Assembly (NCBI GenBank): GCA_017792365.1
Contig: CP051229.1
Span: 2,542,001-2,606,000 of the forward strand
From: Hyphomonas sp.
GTDB taxonomy: Bacteria; Pseudomonadota; Alphaproteobacteria; Caulobacterales; Hyphomonadaceae
DNA: 64,000 nucleotides
Reading direction: 5' to 3'
Shown here: one piece after another, positions 62,089 through 64,000 of the stretch
Layout of the letters: each line of letters opens with the position of its first letter
Numbering within the stretch: the stretch's first letter is position 1
Notes under the pieces: generated by a model
The model's database searches: none
The model's input: the letters and a program-made list of their open reading frames with translations, nothing else
Told to the model about the DNA's origin: nothing
Program-made: the position numbers and the translations under genes

Positions 62089-62256
62089 ATGAATATGGAT
62101 GCCCGCATTCGTGAGTTGAGTGAGCGTCACAAGCGCATCGAAGACGCAATCGCCTCTGAAATGAAGCACCCAACCGGAAATGACGCGCGTGTCCACGAAC
62201 TCAAGCGACAGAAGCTCCGCCTGAAGGACCAGATCGCCCAGCTTCGAACCGGATAG
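62089..62256 (+). CDS. DUF465 (YdcH) family protein, short
   Basis: 55 residues, ATG 62089 with AGGAG 7 bases upstream. IRELSERHKRIEDAIASEMK and VHELKRQKLRLKDQIAQL form the DUF465 helical hairpin. KRxKLRLKD is shared with the neighbour at 61525, so the two are paralogues. Function unknown. Confidence 0.85.
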   Translation: MNMDARIRELSERHKRIEDAIASEMKHPTGNDARVHELKRQKLRLKDQIAQLRTG

Positions 62257-62384
62257 CCGCTGCTTCGCGCCAGCTGCTCATAACACGCAGGAAACGATGA
62301 GTATTGACGCCGATCGGCCGAAACGGTCGAATTGGCTGTCTGTATCTCGGACGCAGTACGGCGCGAGCACGAAAGGCTAGGACG

Positions 62385-62762
62385 GTGGCACAGAACTGGA
62401 GCGACACGATGAAGGGCCTGTGGGATCAGGAGCGGCCCGTCTCACCCTCCATGGTCCGTACGTCCTTGACCTTCCTGGGCCTCCTGCTTGGCGCCCTGGC
62501 GGTTCTCAATGTGCTGGGCGGATTGGGCGATCTCTTCACGCTGCGCATCGGATCGGCGCTCGTGAAGTTCACCTCGGGCGTCGCCATACCACTGGCGATC
62601 TGGATCGGCCTGCGCCTGCTCGCGGACCTCGTCATCCTGCAGAACCAGGCTGTCGATCGTCTGTCCGCGATGCGCAACCCGCCAGACCCCGCACAAGCTG
62701 CCGGAAAGCCCGCCCCAAAGACGGCCAAGGCCGACGAACCTACCGGAGTTGACGAGGCGTGA
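62385..62762 (+). CDS. Small membrane protein, unknown function
   Basis: 125 residues from GTG 62385. Two membrane helices (SLTFLGLLLGALAVLNVLGG and FTSGVAIPLAIWIGLRLLAD) separated by GDLFTLRIGSALVK, with cytoplasmic ends: an N-terminal MKGLWDQERPVSPSM and a C-terminal Pro/Ala/Lys-rich tail. Possibly DUF4282-like, not certain. It converges on trcR. Confidence 0.65.
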   Translation: MAQNWSDTMKGLWDQERPVSPSMVRTSLTFLGLLLGALAVLNVLGGLGDLFTLRIGSALVKFTSGVAIPLAIWIGLRLLADLVILQNQAVDRLSAMRNPPDPAQAAGKPAPKTAKADEPTGVDEA

Positions 62763-62789
62763 CGCTGCCGAACCGCCCGGCAGGGCCGC

Positions 62790-63494
62790 CTAGTCCTCGT
62801 CGCTGCCGCCCTTGAAGTTCGCGAACACTTCTTCGGCCGTAACTTCGCGACGGTTATCGTCTTCGTCGTCTGCGGTCTCGGCCGCAGGTTCGGGCTGAAC
62901 CGGGGCAGGGGCCACCTTGCGAAGCGTGGGACCAGAAGGCCGCTCTGCCTTGGAGCCTTGCTCCTTGGCCCGCTTGGCCGCAGCCTTCGAAACAACCGCG
63001 TCGAGCTCGATCTGCGAACATAGACCCAGCGTGACCGGATCGACCGCCTTGAGATTGGCCGAGTTCCAGTGGGTGCGCGAGCGCACGCTCTCGATCGTCG
63101 ACTTTGTCGTCCCGATCAGCTTGGAGATCTGCGCGTCCGTGACTTCCGGGTGATTGCGTACGAACCACGCGATAGCATCCGGGCGATCCTTGCGGCGCGA
63201 AACCGGGGTGAACCGGGCGCCCTTGCGCTTGGGCTGGGGCACCGTCGCGTGCTTGGGCGCGGGCAGCTTGAGGCGGTACGAGGAATCGCCTTCGCCCTTC
63301 TGGATTTCCTCGCGCGTCAGCTCGCCGGACGCCACCGGGTCCGCCCCGCGCATGTTCTCGGCGACATCGCCATCGGCAATGCCTTTGACTTCCAGAGGGT
63401 GCAGCTCGCAGAAATCCGCAATCTGGTCGAACGTCAGGCCCGTATTGTCGATCAGCCATACGGCTGTCGCTTTCGGCATGAGGATCTTCGCCAT
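62790..63494 (-). CDS. trcR: Cell-cycle transcriptional regulator TrcR (DUF1013)
   Basis: 234 residues. The DUF1013 core starts KILMPKATAVWLIDNTGLTF and continues DQIADFCELHPLEVKGIADG, then RKDRPDAIAWFVRNHPEVTD and IGTTKSTIESVRSRTHWNSA, a helix-turn-helix. TrcR is a conserved alphaproteobacterial regulator, described as a transcription factor in Caulobacter. The C-terminal tail is acidic. GGAGA lies just before the ATG. The leader carries a terminator-like hairpin. Confidence 0.92.
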   Translation of the reverse strand: MAKILMPKATAVWLIDNTGLTFDQIADFCELHPLEVKGIADGDVAENMRGADPVASGELTREEIQKGEGDSSYRLKLPAPKHATVPQPKRKGARFTPVSRRKDRPDAIAWFVRNHPEVTDAQISKLIGTTKSTIESVRSRTHWNSANLKAVDPVTLGLCSQIELDAVVSKAAAKRAKEQGSKAERPSGPTLRKVAPAPVQPEPAAETADDEDDNRREVTAEEVFANFKGGSDED

Positions 63495-63511
63495 TTCGGT
63501 CTCCGATATGG

Positions 63512-63533
63512 AAAACCCGGCGCTGGGGCCGGG
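63512..63533 (-). terminator. Terminator-like hairpin in front of trcR
   Basis: On the minus strand CCCGGC and GCCGGG pair over a 6-base loop, followed by TTTT. It is 18 bases upstream of the trcR ATG. It either ends the upstream oxidoreductase transcript or acts as an attenuator within the trcR leader. Confidence 0.55.
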
Positions 63534-63576
63534 CTGTCCGTCTACCTGTAAGAAGGATTAGTCCTGTGCAAAGGAC

Positions 63577-63605
63577 CATATAGGCGGGAAATTGCCGTTT
63601 GTGAA
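63577..63605 (-). promoter_or_regulatory. Candidate promoter for trcR
   Basis: Minus strand TTCACA (63605-63600), 17-base spacer, TATATG (63582-63577): 5/6 and 4/6 matches to the sigma70 consensus. Transcription would start near 63569, placing the hairpin at 63512-63533 inside a leader of about 75 bases. Confidence 0.5.
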
Positions 63606-63638
63606 TTCGTTGTGAACGTCACAGCCGACAAAAATCAG

Positions 63639-64000
63639 CTACTTCTCGGCGACTTTCAGGATGACCTTGCCGACGTGACCGCCAGAATCCATCCGCGCAT
63701 GCGCGTCGTCTGCCTTTGAAATATCGAAGATTTCCTCGACCACGGGCCGGAAGGTCCCTTCAGCGATCATCGGCCAGACATGCTGGCGCACCTTGGCGGC
63801 GAGCGCGGCCTTGTAGGCGTCTGTCCGGATTCGCAGCGTCGAGCCGGTGACCGTCAGGCGCTTCATCATGATGCGGGAGATATCGGCATTCTCCAGCTTC
63901 GCGCCGTGTAGGAAGGCGATGTAGACCAGTCGCCCGAGGTCGTTGAGGATCGAGAGGTTCTTGGCGAAGTAGGGCGCGCCGACCATGTCGAGAACGACGT
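63639..64000 (-). CDS. NAD(P)H-quinone oxidoreductase (zinc-less MDR/PIG3-like), 5' end outside window
   Basis: The last 120 residues are present and the frame continues beyond the window edge. VVLDMVGAPYFAKNL is the beta-strand/loop of the nucleotide-binding domain, followed by GRLVYIAFLHGAKLENADIS and the C-terminal YKAALAAKVRQHVW, VVEEIFDISKADDAHARMDS and GGHVGKVIL, which are typical of quinone oxidoreductases of the PIG3/TP53I3 group. Ends with TAG 63639. Full length cannot be judged. Confidence 0.85.
   Translation of the reverse strand, partial: VVLDMVGAPYFAKNLSILNDLGRLVYIAFLHGAKLENADISRIMMKRLTVTGSTLRIRTDAYKAALAAKVRQHVWPMIAEGTFRPVVEEIFDISKADDAHARMDSGGHVGKVILKVAEK

Noticed and set aside
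1-64000. tRNA or rRNA genes, CRISPR arrays, insertion sequences, integrases, prophage genes.
   Set aside because: No cloverleaf-like sequence ending in CCA, no regularly spaced repeats, and no transposase or integrase motif seen in any frame that I read.

Overview
The window is high-GC chromosomal DNA from an alphaproteobacterium. The evidence is gene content: trcR (DUF1013), mmcB, DUF2794, DUF1223, an SDHAF4/DUF1674 protein, an ECF sigma/ChrR-type pair, a system I cytochrome c cluster (ccmABCDG) beside acnA, and an order resembling dapF-mtaB-ftsY. Secreted lipoprotein peptidases and the trcR/mmcB pair point towards the Caulobacterales/Maricaulales/Parvularculales side rather than a rhizobium, but this is inference. 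I see no rRNA, tRNA, CRISPR array, phage or insertion sequence.

Layout. 0-5 kb: end of a probable trmB, a cation diffusion facilitator, glucokinase, and a sulfide/persulfide detoxification cluster (BigR-like ArsR repressor, rhodanese, TauE exporter, divergent persulfide-dioxygenase-like hydrolase) around a perfect palindrome. 5-14.3 kb: housekeeping run htpX, rsmB, lipoprotein, rpe, heparinase-like, nucleotide-sugar dehydratase, purH. 14.4-24 kb: a large membrane protein with a split alpha/beta hydrolase fold, PfpI-like protein, argG, ppa, then minus-strand small lipoproteins, cupin, tag, ygfZ, divergent csp, ribD and gpmA. 24-29 kb: a minus-strand envelope module with an M23 peptidase, two lipoproteins, an S8 protease and a separately encoded membrane-anchored propeptide-like protein. 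29-33 kb: minimal zincin, mmcB coupled to an unknown protein with a sliding-clamp-like QLDLF motif, ECF sigma with a ChrR-like anti-sigma that lacks all its zinc ligands, thpR, Bax-inhibitor family. 34.7-39 kb: a Gld-type ABC exporter (ATPase, permease, GldG-like, DUF4340), one overlapping operon. 39-56 kb: DUF1223, acnA, ccmABCDG, MarR, Nudix, ispZ, DMT transporter, ftsY, mtaB, an inserted MarR/FMN reductase/molybdopterin hydroxylase group, endonuclease-like, dapF. 56-64 kb: hydrolase, prolyl oligopeptidase, AbgT transporter, two DUF465 proteins, trcR with a terminator-like hairpin in its leader, and a truncated quinone oxidoreductase.

An important caveat: at least eleven genes carry frame breaks, and nearly all are explained by one or two missing bases, often in short homopolymers. 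Repairing them restores complete family-typical proteins with exact ATGA overlaps to the next gene. I read these as consensus deletion errors rather than pseudogenes, and annotate the affected genes across the break.

Most interesting leads: the S8 protease/trans-propeptide/lipoprotein/M23 module (24.1-28.9 kb), the QLDLF protein coupled to MmcB, the zinc-less ChrR homologue, and the membrane protein whose hydrolase fold is split by a block of membrane helices.
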